DNA of 64,000 bases from JAISDD01 sp031553935 (GTDB lineage: Bacteria; Bacillota; Syntrophomonadia; Syntrophomonadales; Syntrophomonadaceae), in NCBI GenBank assembly GCA_031553935.1, contig JAVBKS010000013.1:1-64000 (forward strand), in the 5' to 3' direction. Shown here one piece after another: positions 34,215 through 43,326 of the stretch (the stretch's first letter is position 1; every line of letters begins with the position of its first letter). The position numbers were made by a program, and so were the translations under genes. Below the pieces are notes generated by a model. The model searched no databases and was not told the origin of the DNA. It saw only the letters and a program-made list of their open reading frames with translations.

Positions 34215-35483
34215 TTGAATTTTAAGGAATTACCTCCAGTAAAAGAACAGATAATGAAATGCGTTCGCTGTGGTAAATGCCGCAGTGTATGCCCGGTTTT
34301 TGCCGAAATGAAAACTGAAATCGTGGCTCCGCGCGGACACGTATTTATGGTGCAAATGCTCCGTGATGGCGTTGTTAAGCCAACCTCAGAAGTCAGCGAT
34401 CATTTGACAAACTGCTTAATGTGCGAAACCTGCAGCGTTAATTGTCCTTCTGGAATTGACATACATGATCTGAACGCAGCAGCCAGATCTTATATTTATG
34501 ACCATAATAAGAGTCTGAGCAAGGACTTTATTTTTGATACGTTTTGGAGCAAACCATCCTTGCTGAAAAATGGCATACGCTTAATGTCTGTCGCGCAAAA
34601 GCTGGGATTACAATCGTTGGCGCGAAAACTACGTATCACTAAAATATTACCGGCTGATCTTCCCAAAGCGGAAAAAATAATGACTGCCGTTCCAATAAAG
34701 TCGGCGCGGTCGAAACTGAAAACTTATAACCCGGCGGTGGGCAGGAAAAAATTCACAATTGCCTATTTTCTTGGATGTGGCACCAATTTCTTAAATCCCA
34801 GTGTTGCTCTGGCTACAGTTTCGGTATTAACCAAAAATGGTTGTGATGTGATTATTCCTGAGCAACAAAAATGCTGCGGGCTTCCACATATCGCAAATGG
34901 CAAAATTGGAGTTGCTCAAGAGTTAATGATCGATAATTTCAAAGTCTTTAATAACATTGATTGTGATTATATAATTACTGATTGCGCTTCCTGCTCTTCA
35001 GCAATCGGAGAAAAAAACTTGGAGTTTTTATTCCATCACAGTGAACATGAAAATGCGGCTAAGGCAATGGCGGCTAAAGTCAAAGATCTCAATGTTTTCT
35101 TAGTTAATGATCTTGATATCAAGGTTCCAAATAATCATAAATTAGATTTAAAGGTCACCTATCATGATCCCTGTCATTTAGCTAATGCCCAAGGTATAAC
35201 CAGAGAACCGCGTGAATTATTGAACAAAATCCCCGGGGTTGAATATGTCGAAATGAGTTTAGCGCAGCGTTGCTGCGGAGGTTCAGGTACATTTAGCTTG
35301 ACGCATTACGATCTCAGCATGAAAATACTCGACAAAAAAATGGACAGTGCAGCCCAGACGAAAGCGCAAGTTCTAGCCACCAGTTGTCCGAGTTGCATGA
35401 TGCAATTGCGGCATGGCGTGGAAAGAAACAATCTAAACGTAAAGGTTATGCATCCAGTCGAACTAATTGATGAATGCTATTAA
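34215..35483 (+). CDS. glcF: Iron–sulfur subunit of lactate/glycolate oxidase (GlcF/CCG family)
   Basis: 422 residues. Two 4Fe-4S motifs, CVRCGKCRSVCP and CLMCETCSVNCP, in the first 90 residues, then two cysteine-rich CCG domains (CCGLPHIANG and CCGGSGTFSL). It should accept electrons from the FAD subunit. TTG 34215 lies 22 nt after glcD, with GGAAGGG upstream. The glcE subunit of E. coli is absent. Confidence 0.92.
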   Translation: MNFKELPPVKEQIMKCVRCGKCRSVCPVFAEMKTEIVAPRGHVFMVQMLRDGVVKPTSEVSDHLTNCLMCETCSVNCPSGIDIHDLNAAARSYIYDHNKSLSKDFIFDTFWSKPSLLKNGIRLMSVAQKLGLQSLARKLRITKILPADLPKAEKIMTAVPIKSARSKLKTYNPAVGRKKFTIAYFLGCGTNFLNPSVALATVSVLTKNGCDVIIPEQQKCCGLPHIANGKIGVAQELMIDNFKVFNNIDCDYIITDCASCSSAIGEKNLEFLFHHSEHENAAKAMAAKVKDLNVFLVNDLDIKVPNNHKLDLKVTYHDPCHLANAQGITREPRELLNKIPGVEYVEMSLAQRCCGGSGTFSLTHYDLSMKILDKKMDSAAQTKAQVLATSCPSCMMQLRHGVERNNLNVKVMHPVELIDECY

Positions 35484-35571
35484 TAGAAATTCGCATAGTA
35501 GTATGGCTTAGGATTTTATACTCGCTTCTCGCAATCCTGTTGGCAATGTTTTATACAAAGAATAGTATAAT

Positions 35572-36615
35572 TTATCTGTGCCAATACTTGAGATCGATAT
35601 CTCGAGCTCTTAAATATTCAGCAGTTAAACCGGTAATAACTACCGGTTTATTTTTCATTTCTATGATGTTAGAACTCCCTGTCATCAAAAATATCGACTG
35701 TAGAAGATATAATAAATCTTGGGTTTGTTCAATCAACGCTTCCCAACCCGCATTCCATAAAACTTTAAGAAACCAACCAGCCATGGCACAAACATCGGCA
35801 CCCAAGGCTAAAGCTTTGGTGATTTGCATTGCACTCTTGATACCCCCGGAGGCAATAACTTTTATATCTTCGGCAGCGGTTATGGTCTCAGCCAAGCTGC
35901 AAACCGTGCTAATGCCCCAAGTATCTAAATGTTGCTTGAAGTAACCGCCTCTTTGATCTTCAATTTGGATAAAGTTAGTGCCACCAGTGCCACCAATATC
36001 GAAGTTGGCTACCCCAGCGTTAATCAGCTGTTGTATTGCTTCCCGAGAAAATCCAAAGCCGACTTCTTTGGCTATCACCGGGATGGGAAGACTCTGGGCC
36101 AATTCCATGACATTAGAAATGACCCCTTTAAAATTACGTTCTCCTTCAGGCATACTTAATTCCTGGGGTACATTAAAATGTAATTGGATAGCATCGGCTT
36201 CAATCATATCAATCGCAATACGAGCATTTTCTACCGATTCACGAGCTGAAATATTGGCTATTACCAGACCATTAGGTATAGACTTACGAACTAAAGCAAA
36301 TGAATTACGCAAACTCCGGTCTTTAATTGCAATGGATTGCGAGCCGACTGCCATCCCAAAACCAAATCTTTGTGCTAATGTAGCTAATTTAGAATTAATT
36401 TTTGTAGCTGTTTCCGTACCCCCGGTCATGGCATTTATGAGAATAGGGTAATTAAGAGTTTTGCCAAAAAGATCAGTCCTCAAATTAACATCTTGCCAGT
36501 CTAATTCAGGAATTGCTTGATGGATTAGATGTACATCGTCAAAACTATTGATCTGACTTATGCCATCTTGTTTAGCCGCCATGACAATGTGATCATTCTT
36601 CCGTTGGTATCTAAT
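35572..36615 (-). CDS. fni: Type 2 isopentenyl-diphosphate isomerase, probably starting at ATT
   Basis: FMN-dependent isomerase of IPP and DMAPP. TIM-barrel motifs include LINAMTGGTETATKIN, GFGMAVGSQSIAI, IAKEVGFGFSREA, NFDIGGTGGTNF and ASGGIKSA. The first ATG (36582) falls after the conserved N-terminal RKNDHI substrate/FMN motif, which is read just upstream in the same frame (RYQRKNDHIVMAAK). An in-frame TAG at 36628–36630 leaves no ATG/GTG/TTG in between. GGGAGG lies 7 nt before ATT 36615, which I take as the start (347 residues, the usual length). Follows mobA with a short overlap. Confidence 0.85.
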   Translation of the reverse strand: MRYQRKNDHIVMAAKQDGISQINSFDDVHLIHQAIPELDWQDVNLRTDLFGKTLNYPILINAMTGGTETATKINSKLATLAQRFGFGMAVGSQSIAIKDRSLRNSFALVRKSIPNGLVIANISARESVENARIAIDMIEADAIQLHFNVPQELSMPEGERNFKGVISNVMELAQSLPIPVIAKEVGFGFSREAIQQLINAGVANFDIGGTGGTNFIQIEDQRGGYFKQHLDTWGISTVCSLAETITAAEDIKVIASGGIKSAMQITKALALGADVCAMAGWFLKVLWNAGWEALIEQTQDLLYLLQSIFLMTGSSNIIEMKNKPVVITGLTAEYLRARDIDLKYWHR

Positions 36616-36617
36616 TG

Positions 36618-37211
36618 TTACGCCTCCCTAACCATCTTCTCTGCAAGAAGCAATGTTTCCATATTATTAACATTATAAAATATTCTCTCTAAAACTCCGA
36701 AATTCCTTAAATTGGAATCATCAATTATAAGAGAGTTGAGCCTGTGCTCTACCAACTCTGTCAACTTCAAATCATTAACGAATAATGCATGTTCAAATAA
36801 TGGTAAACACTTTCTATGGTAGGTGGCTACTAATGGCTGCAATCTATTGTTAACCAGGGGCACAGCACAATCATAGTCATCTATTTTCGAAGCTAAATAT
36901 GTAAGTACGTCAGCATTAATAAATGGCATATCACACGCACAAACTACAATGACTTCGTTTGTGGCCAAAGTTAAACCTGCATGAATTCCGCTTATAGGTC
37001 CAAAATGCGGAAACAAATCTTTATGAATCGGGAGTCTAAACTCTTCATATAATGAGGGTTCATTGGAGATTATTAATGTTTCATCGAAATAGTTTTCTAG
37101 GGAATCAATAACATACTTAATAATTTTCTTTCCGTTTAATAAAGCAAAAGCTTTATTAAACTTCATTCTTGAACTCTTTCCTCCAGAAAGAATTACAGCA
37201 GAAACTTTCAT
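36618..37211 (-). CDS. mobA: Molybdenum cofactor guanylyltransferase-like (MobA)
   Basis: 197 residues. The nucleotidyltransferase signature is VSAVILSGGKSSRMKFNKAF, then GPISGIHAGL and CACDMPFINADVL with the metal Asp, and PLVATYHRKCL. It transfers GMP to molybdopterin for Mo/W enzymes. The start is ATG 37211; a TTG 12 nt upstream is in frame. No other molybdenum-cofactor genes are in the window. Confidence 0.85.
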   Translation of the reverse strand: MKVSAVILSGGKSSRMKFNKAFALLNGKKIIKYVIDSLENYFDETLIISNEPSLYEEFRLPIHKDLFPHFGPISGIHAGLTLATNEVIVVCACDMPFINADVLTYLASKIDDYDCAVPLVNNRLQPLVATYHRKCLPLFEHALFVNDLKLTELVEHRLNSLIIDDSNLRNFGVLERIFYNVNNMETLLLAEKMVREA

Positions 37212-37265
37212 GGATATACCCAATCAATCAAATAGAAATCATTTTTTGTCCTAAAAATAAGATTC

Positions 37266-37284
37266 AAGGCTGCACCGCAGCCTT
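37266..37284 (-). terminator. Intrinsic terminator after fmdB
   Basis: AAGGCTGC and GCAGCCTT form an 8-bp stem with a 3-nt loop, followed on the minus strand by GAATCTTATTTTTAG. It ends the aroF-to-fmdB run. Confidence 0.75.
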
Positions 37285-37298
37285 ATTAGTTACATGCC

Positions 37299-37511
37299 TC
37301 AGCGAGGACCTGCTGCGTTGCATCCAGCACAAGGCATATTATTCATATTATTTGCCTTGGTTTTTTCACCGACTGATGAAAAAATACTAAACTGTTGCTT
37401 AACACTTTCCGAATTACAGCTAGGGCATTTTACTTTGTCCTTATCATGAACTTTGATAAGGACATCAAAATCATGCTTACACTCTAGACAAGTGTACTCA
37501 AATATTGGCAT
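37299..37511 (-). CDS. FmdB-type zinc-ribbon protein
   Basis: 70 residues. MPIFEYTCLECKHDFDVLIK and CPSCNSES give the CxxC…CxxC zinc ribbon of the FmdB/CxxC_CXXC_SSSS family, widespread small proteins thought to regulate transcription; function here unknown. ATG follows GAGGTGAT, 25 nt after the ispH/rpsA gene. Confidence 0.9.
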   Translation of the reverse strand: MPIFEYTCLECKHDFDVLIKVHDKDKVKCPSCNSESVKQQFSIFSSVGEKTKANNMNNMPCAGCNAAGPR

Positions 37512-37536
37512 TTATATCACCTCTATTAAAGCTAAT

Positions 37537-39594
37537 CTACATGTCTTGGTTATCTATATAATCATCAATTTCAGCTTGTTCCCTGACATTATTAGCCTCT
37601 TTTAAAGATAAGCTGATTTTTTTCTCTTCTTTATTTAAACCGAGGATTTTAGTTGCAACCTTTTCACCTATAGTGACAACCTCTTCAGGTTTTTCGACCC
37701 GATAATTAGCGAGCTGAGAAATATGAATTAATCCATCAACTCCAGGTGCCAATTCTACGAAAGCTCCAAAACTAGTTAGTCTAACTACCGTACCTTCAAT
37801 TATGTCTCCTTCGTCGTATTGCTCACTCAAAACTTCCCAGGGGCTCTTCAGCATTTTTTTGCGGCTTAAGGAAACTCTCTCTTTTTCTCTGTCTAGACCT
37901 AGAATATAAACATCGATTTCATCGCCTTCAGAAAAAACTTCGGCAGGATGCTCTATTCTATGATGATCAATTTCTGAAACATGCAAAAGTCCTTCATATC
38001 CGCCTAAATCAATAAAGGCACCATAATCAACGATTCGTTTGATTCTGCCGGTTTTAACCTGATCTTCACTTATGTTTTCCCAAAACTCTTTTTTCAATTT
38101 GGCTTTTTCCCCAGCCATGATTTCTTTTCTCGATAATACAACCTGTGAACCTCTGCGTTTATTGCGATTAAATTCAATAATCTTGAATTGCATGGTTTTG
38201 CCGATGAAATCATCGAGGTTTTTAATAAAAGAATCATCGATATGTGAGGCGGGAATAAATGCAGTAACACCTACATCAACGAGTAATCCACCTTTAACGG
38301 TACCTGTGATATGGCCTTCAATGGTTTCTCCATTATTGTAGGATTCTTCTAGTTTGTCCATGAATTTTTGCGAATCAACTCGTTTTTTGGATAACAGTAT
38401 ATTGCCGTCATCATCCCATTTTAAAACTAGAACTTCGATTTCATCACCTATATTAACTAAATCCTTAGCGGAACTAATGTCTTTTAGAGAAAGTTCACGT
38501 AATGGTATAATTCCTTCAGATTTTCCTCCTACATCCACCATTACTTCGTCGTCCAAAACTTGAATTACTTTCCCAGTTACGATGTCGCCTTTACTTGGTG
38601 AGGTCAAATCTGCCATCTCAGCTTCCATTTTGGCAAATGATTCCTCCTGCTGACTGTTATCCTGTACCAGACCCTCATCTAGCACCTCTGCTGAAACTGA
38701 TTGCTCTGATGATTCCAAATTGATCTCGTTCTCCATACCATGGGCTCCCTTTTCATCCATGTTTGTCATCTTGTCAATTACCTCCTTAATAATCCAGTCG
38801 GGAGTCGATGCACCTGCCGTAACACCTACTGCACATACATCATTATCAAACCAATTATTACTAATATCATTAATACTTTCAATTTGATAAGTTCTGACAC
38901 CCGTGCTCAAACACTCTTTAGTTAATGTCTTAGTATTTGAACTTTCTTTATCACCGATTACCAACATCACATCTACATTTTTGCTCAGTTGGTAAGAAGC
39001 TTCTTGTCTTTTCTTAGTGGAATTGCATATTGTATTAAAAACTCTAAGTTCATGGTAATTTTTAAGCAGCGCATTTGCTACTTCGTTATAATCATTAATA
39101 TTTTTCGTAGTCTGTGAAACTAAAGCAACTTTCTTTTTTAGTTTGAGTGATTCTAAATCAGTTGTACTTGATACTACATGAGAATTACCAGCACACCATC
39201 CCCTAATTCCAATTATCTCTGGATGATTCTCATCCCCAAATATTACAATATCGTAATTGTCCGTTGATAAAGATAAAACCAGATTTTGTATATATTTTAC
39301 TCGGGGGCAGGTAGCATCGATTATTTTTACACCTTTGTTTTTTAAATCCATGATTACTTGATTAGCAACCCCATGTGAACGAATCACAACCCCTGCCTGA
39401 GAATCAATAATTTCATCTGTAGTGGAAACGGTGCTTAACCCTTTTTTACGCAAATCTTCGACCACATTTTTATTATGAACCAATGGCCCAAGAGTATACC
39501 ACTTTCTCGGTTCATTGAGACTTTCTTCTGCCAATAAGATTGCTTTTTTGACTCCAAAACAGAATCCGGCATGTTCCGCCAATCGAACAATCAA
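37537..39594 (-). CDS. ispH: Fusion of IspH (HMBPP reductase) and ribosomal protein S1
   Basis: 685 residues. Residues 1–280 are IspH with the three cluster cysteines (GFCFGVKKA, DATCPRV, NTICNSTKKR) and SHGV and TAGASTPDWII; it makes IPP/DMAPP in the MEP pathway. An acidic linker (about 285–330) leads to four S1 RNA-binding domains starting near residues 335, 420, 505 and 590 (KGGLLVDVG, DYGAFIDLGGYEGLLHVSEI, SFGAFVELAPGVDGLIHISQ). This fusion is known in Clostridia. TTG 39594 follows GAGGTGAAATA. Confidence 0.95.
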   Translation of the reverse strand: MIVRLAEHAGFCFGVKKAILLAEESLNEPRKWYTLGPLVHNKNVVEDLRKKGLSTVSTTDEIIDSQAGVVIRSHGVANQVIMDLKNKGVKIIDATCPRVKYIQNLVLSLSTDNYDIVIFGDENHPEIIGIRGWCAGNSHVVSSTTDLESLKLKKKVALVSQTTKNINDYNEVANALLKNYHELRVFNTICNSTKKRQEASYQLSKNVDVMLVIGDKESSNTKTLTKECLSTGVRTYQIESINDISNNWFDNDVCAVGVTAGASTPDWIIKEVIDKMTNMDEKGAHGMENEINLESSEQSVSAEVLDEGLVQDNSQQEESFAKMEAEMADLTSPSKGDIVTGKVIQVLDDEVMVDVGGKSEGIIPLRELSLKDISSAKDLVNIGDEIEVLVLKWDDDGNILLSKKRVDSQKFMDKLEESYNNGETIEGHITGTVKGGLLVDVGVTAFIPASHIDDSFIKNLDDFIGKTMQFKIIEFNRNKRRGSQVVLSRKEIMAGEKAKLKKEFWENISEDQVKTGRIKRIVDYGAFIDLGGYEGLLHVSEIDHHRIEHPAEVFSEGDEIDVYILGLDREKERVSLSRKKMLKSPWEVLSEQYDEGDIIEGTVVRLTSFGAFVELAPGVDGLIHISQLANYRVEKPEEVVTIGEKVATKILGLNKEEKKISLSLKEANNVREQAEIDDYIDNQDM

Positions 39595-39627
39595 TATTTC
39601 ACCTCATTAATAATAATTCTAAGCATT

Positions 39628-40236
39628 TCATTTAATTCCTGCTTCAATATCAATGAGCTCTTGAATTTCATTTGCAATATGTTTGCTTAGTATATCAAGT
39701 GATTCGGAACTAACCTTTCCACTGCGAATTATGTCATTATATATCGGGGTACCAATGCGAATTTTCAGACTCCTAAACCAGCCCATTGGAAGAATGCGGC
39801 TTGTACCAATGCAGGCAATGGGAATGATGGGACTGTTTGATTTGATTGCAAGCAGAGCAGCTCCATTCTTGGGGCTGATTTCAGAATTAACCGCTTTTCT
39901 CTCACCTTCAGGAAATATTCCTAAAACCTTGTCTTCTTTTAGAATCGTCAATGCTTTACGAATCGCACTGCGGTCAAATTTGTCTCTTTCTACAGGAAAA
40001 GCATTCAACATGGAAAACAATCCGGCGCTCCAGGAGTATTTGAACAAATTATGTTTGGCCATAAAGCAGATCGGTCTGGTGATCGAAAAGGCTAATAAAA
40101 CCGGATCCCAATTGCTATTATGGTTGGCAACCAGAATTACATTACCATTATTGGGGATGTTTTCGGCTCCAATTATCTCTAGCCCTAATAATCTAAAGAG
40201 AAAATGACCACAAAAAGTAACCACCCTATAGAGCAC
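39628..40236 (-). CDS. plsC: 1-acyl-sn-glycerol-3-phosphate acyltransferase
   Basis: 202 residues. The HX4D motif is NHNSNWDP and the glycerol-phosphate-binding motif FPEGER; an N-terminal hydrophobic stretch anchors it to the membrane. It makes phosphatidic acid from lysophosphatidic acid. GTG 40236 overlaps cmk by 11 nt, with AAGGAGG upstream inside cmk. Confidence 0.93.
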   Translation of the reverse strand: MLYRVVTFCGHFLFRLLGLEIIGAENIPNNGNVILVANHNSNWDPVLLAFSITRPICFMAKHNLFKYSWSAGLFSMLNAFPVERDKFDRSAIRKALTILKEDKVLGIFPEGERKAVNSEISPKNGAALLAIKSNSPIIPIACIGTSRILPMGWFRSLKIRIGTPIYNDIIRSGKVSSESLDILSKHIANEIQELIDIEAGIK

Positions 40237-40894
40237 GACTTCCCTCCTTGATTATCCTAATCATTTTTTCTAAAACCTCTTCTTCTGAAAGATCACTTGT
40301 ATCTATTACGATTGAATCATCAAGAATTTTCAGTGCTCCCACTGAACGCGTACTATCCCAATTATCCCTAACTGAAATCATTTCTTTCAGTGAAAGCAAG
40401 TCGACCTCATATCCTTTGGCAGTCATCTCTTGATAGCGCCTATTCGACCTGACATCAATCGAGGCGGTTAGAAAGAATTTGAAGTCGGCATGGGGAAGAA
40501 CAAGTTCGCCTATATCGCGACCATCCATTATTATTGATCTATCAATGGAATAATCCTTTTGTTTTCTCACCATTATTTCTCGTACCCGGGGATGATAAGC
40601 AACTTTCGCTACCAGATCATTAATAATCGGATCTCTGATTACTTCGGTAATATCAATACCGTCACAAAAAATTCGCTGTCCTGCCGGGTTTGTAATGAAA
40701 CTAATCTCAGTACTCTTTGCCAAGTCCGTTAAGCTATCTTCGTCTTCAACTGAAATCTTGCTATTATAAGCTTTCCAGGTTAATGCTCTGTACATGGCGC
40801 CGGTGTCTATATATATTATATTTAACCTACTGGCCAACTCTTTCGAAACGGTACTTTTCCCAGCTCCAGCAGGTCCATCAATCGAGATTTGCAT
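40226..40894 (-). CDS. cmk: Cytidylate kinase
   Basis: 222 residues. P-loop SIDGPAGAGKSTVSKELA, DTGAMYRALTW, MDGRDIGELVLPHADFKFFL and the CMP-binding insert RRYQEM. It phosphorylates CMP and dCMP. Two adjacent ATG codons (40897, 40894) lie behind GGTGG; I use the second. Order aroA-cmk-plsC-ispH/rpsA is a conserved Clostridia block. Confidence 0.95.
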   Translation of the reverse strand: MQISIDGPAGAGKSTVSKELASRLNIIYIDTGAMYRALTWKAYNSKISVEDEDSLTDLAKSTEISFITNPAGQRIFCDGIDITEVIRDPIINDLVAKVAYHPRVREIMVRKQKDYSIDRSIIMDGRDIGELVLPHADFKFFLTASIDVRSNRRYQEMTAKGYEVDLLSLKEMISVRDNWDSTRSVGALKILDDSIVIDTSDLSEEEVLEKMIRIIKEGSRAL

Positions 40895-40968
40895 CATTAT
40901 GTCCACCTTATGTCAAGTATATTGTAACATACAAGATTTGGTTTTGCAGAGTAATTCATTTCAAGGCA

Positions 40969-42255
40969 TCAATTCAACAATGCTTCTAAGCAACTCCAAA
41001 AATCCGGGAAAGATACCGCGGTTACTTCTGAAGCTTCAATCGTAGTGGTCCCCTCACATACTAAGCCCGCTATGGCTAGACTCATAGCAATTCGATGATC
41101 TTGATGGGAATCTACGATATTGCCCACAAGTTTTGATTCATAATTATTGATAACCCAACCATCTTCTAGTTCTTCAATGCTAGCCCCTAACTTTGCCAAT
41201 TCACTGCATATTGCCTTGATACGGTCGCTTTCTTTCACACGCAGCTCCCCTGCGCCCCTTAAAACTGAAACTCCTTGCGCACAAGCCATCGCAACAGCAA
41301 GTATTGGTAATTCATCAATTATTGCAGCAATCTCTGATCCCTGCAAGTTTATTCCTTGCAGAATAGAACTGTTAACCAAAATATCACCGACTAATTCGCC
41401 ATTGTAAGACCTTAGGTTTTTGGTTTGAATTTTGGCACCCATTCTAGTAAGAACGCTAATTAAGCCTGAGCGCGTTGGGTTTAAGCCCACTTCTTCCAGC
41501 AAAACTTCCGAATCCGGAATTATTGATGCCGCTACTATAAAAAAAGAAGCCGATGAAAAATCCGCAGGAACAAACAATTCTTGTCCTTTTATTATGACAC
41601 CTGGTTCTAATTTTATTTCTCGATCAGTACAAGTTATTTTCACCCCAAAAGATTCGAGCATGATTTCGCTATGATCTCTAGTTGCTGCCGATTCTTTTAG
41701 AATCGTAATATCATCGGCAAACAGTCCTGATAATAGCAATGCAGATTTTACTTGAGCACTGGGAACTTGGATATCATAATCTAAGCGCTTTAATATTTGC
41801 CCGCTTATTGATATAGGTGGGTATTTCCCATTTTCACGACCTAAGATATGGGCTCCTCGCGCTTGTAAGGGCGCTATTACACGTAACATTGGACGATGGT
41901 TTAATGAGGAATCACCAGTTAATATTGAAAAGAAGTTTTGCGCGGCTAGCACCCCAGTGAGCAATCTCATAGTTGTACCCGAATTACCGCAATTCAAAAC
42001 TCGCTTCGGTTCTATTAGTCCTTTCAAGCCAACTCCATTGACAGATACGCTGTCAGAATTAATCTCAAACTGAATGCCTAATTGCTGCAAACAATTCATT
42101 GTACTCATGGTGTCATCACAAATAAGCAGATTACTTATTTTGCTCTTGCCTTCAGCTATGGAGCTCATTATCAGGGCACGGTGGGAAATAGATTTATCAA
42201 AACCAACCCTAATTTTCCCATTTAATGGCTTAGTACGTTTCTTGATTTGCTGCAT
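40969..42255 (-). CDS. aroA: EPSP synthase (3-phosphoshikimate 1-carboxyvinyltransferase)
   Basis: 428 residues. DKSISHRALIMSSIAEGKS, LNCGNSGTTMRLLTGVLA, RPMLRVIAPLQ, and RVKESDRIKA and QDHRIAMSLAIAGL are all EPSP-synthase motifs. It condenses shikimate-3-phosphate with phosphoenolpyruvate. The sequence ALNCGNSGTT region is of class II-like layout, but glyphosate behaviour cannot be read from it. It lies 86 nt downstream of aroF. Confidence 0.95.
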   Translation of the reverse strand: MQQIKKRTKPLNGKIRVGFDKSISHRALIMSSIAEGKSKISNLLICDDTMSTMNCLQQLGIQFEINSDSVSVNGVGLKGLIEPKRVLNCGNSGTTMRLLTGVLAAQNFFSILTGDSSLNHRPMLRVIAPLQARGAHILGRENGKYPPISISGQILKRLDYDIQVPSAQVKSALLLSGLFADDITILKESAATRDHSEIMLESFGVKITCTDREIKLEPGVIIKGQELFVPADFSSASFFIVAASIIPDSEVLLEEVGLNPTRSGLISVLTRMGAKIQTKNLRSYNGELVGDILVNSSILQGINLQGSEIAAIIDELPILAVAMACAQGVSVLRGAGELRVKESDRIKAICSELAKLGASIEELEDGWVINNYESKLVGNIVDSHQDHRIAMSLAIAGLVCEGTTTIEASEVTAVSFPDFWSCLEALLN

Positions 42256-42340
42256 TAATTTCTCCGTTATTTGCGCTTGCTTAGAGTTGTTAACAGTAGC
42301 TTTATTTCATCAGGGAAGGTAAGCAGGTGAAAGAATGGGA

Positions 42341-43171
42341 CTAAATAATCTTATTTTCAATTTCTGCTAATGCACTCAATTGATTATATAGATTATTAAA
42401 ACTTTTCCAAGTCAAGGATTGCTGACCATCTGATAAAGCTTTCGGGGGATCATTATGAACCTCGACCATAACGCCATCCGCTCCGGCTACCAGAGCCGCT
42501 TTCGAAACTGGGATTACCATTTGCCAATCTCCAGTAGCATGGCTGGGGTCAACAATGATCGGTAAATGGGTCAGTGTTTTTAAAAGCGGCACCGCCCCAA
42601 TATCCACAGTATTTCGCAGCGAATTATCAAAAGTCCTTATTCCGCGCTCGCACAGAATAATCTTGGTATTTCCACCACTCATCAAATACTCAGCAGCTAG
42701 AAGCCATTCTTCAATGGTTGCCGAGAGGCCTCTTTTCAAGAGCACGGGTTTCCTGATTTTCCCCAATTCATCCAGCAGAGTGTAGTTCTGCATATTTCGA
42801 CTTCCAATTTGAAGTATATCAACATTACTATATAAAAAATCCAAGTCCCGAACATCCATAATTTCTGTGACTATAGGCAGTCCCGTTATTAATCGGGCTT
42901 CTTTCATTATATCTAAGCCGTCTTTGCCTAAGCCCCGAAAGGAATAAGGAGAGGTACGAGGTTTAAAAATCCCGCCTCTTAAGATATGAACACCACATTC
43001 TTTCAAAAATACTGCAGTCTCAATATAATCATCCCTGTTCTCAACAGCACATGGTCCAGCAATTATTGTACAATAACCCTGTCCAATCATGATTGATTTG
43101 TCAGCGGTTATCAAGTTAATCACAGTATCTTCATTTTTGCTATCTCTAGAAACCAATGAATAAGGTTTCAT
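42341..43171 (-). CDS. aroF: DAHP synthase, catalytic domain only
   Basis: 276 residues of the class I-beta family. IIAGPCAVE, RGGIFKPRTSPYSFRGLG, IGSRNMQNYTLL, LLKRGLSATIEEWL, CERGIRTF and DPSHATGDW are catalytic motifs. It starts at the linker KPYSLVSRDSKNEDTV, so the N-terminal ferredoxin-like feedback domain of the 338-residue relatives is missing. It condenses phosphoenolpyruvate with erythrose-4-phosphate, the first shikimate step, probably without Phe/Tyr feedback. Confidence 0.93.
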   Translation of the reverse strand: MKPYSLVSRDSKNEDTVINLITADKSIMIGQGYCTIIAGPCAVENRDDYIETAVFLKECGVHILRGGIFKPRTSPYSFRGLGKDGLDIMKEARLITGLPIVTEIMDVRDLDFLYSNVDILQIGSRNMQNYTLLDELGKIRKPVLLKRGLSATIEEWLLAAEYLMSGGNTKIILCERGIRTFDNSLRNTVDIGAVPLLKTLTHLPIIVDPSHATGDWQMVIPVSKAALVAGADGVMVEVHNDPPKALSDGQQSLTWKSFNNLYNQLSALAEIENKII

Positions 43172-43326
43172 TTTTTTATTCTCCTACCTTGAGGTCATAT
43201 TGCTTTATAATAATAATTATAATATTATATGACATAATTTTAGGGAAAACAATTGCATGTTACCGCCTTTTAATTGCCAATTAATGAATCAGAAATTCAT
43301 TTTCTTCATAATCAATATTTTGGGGA

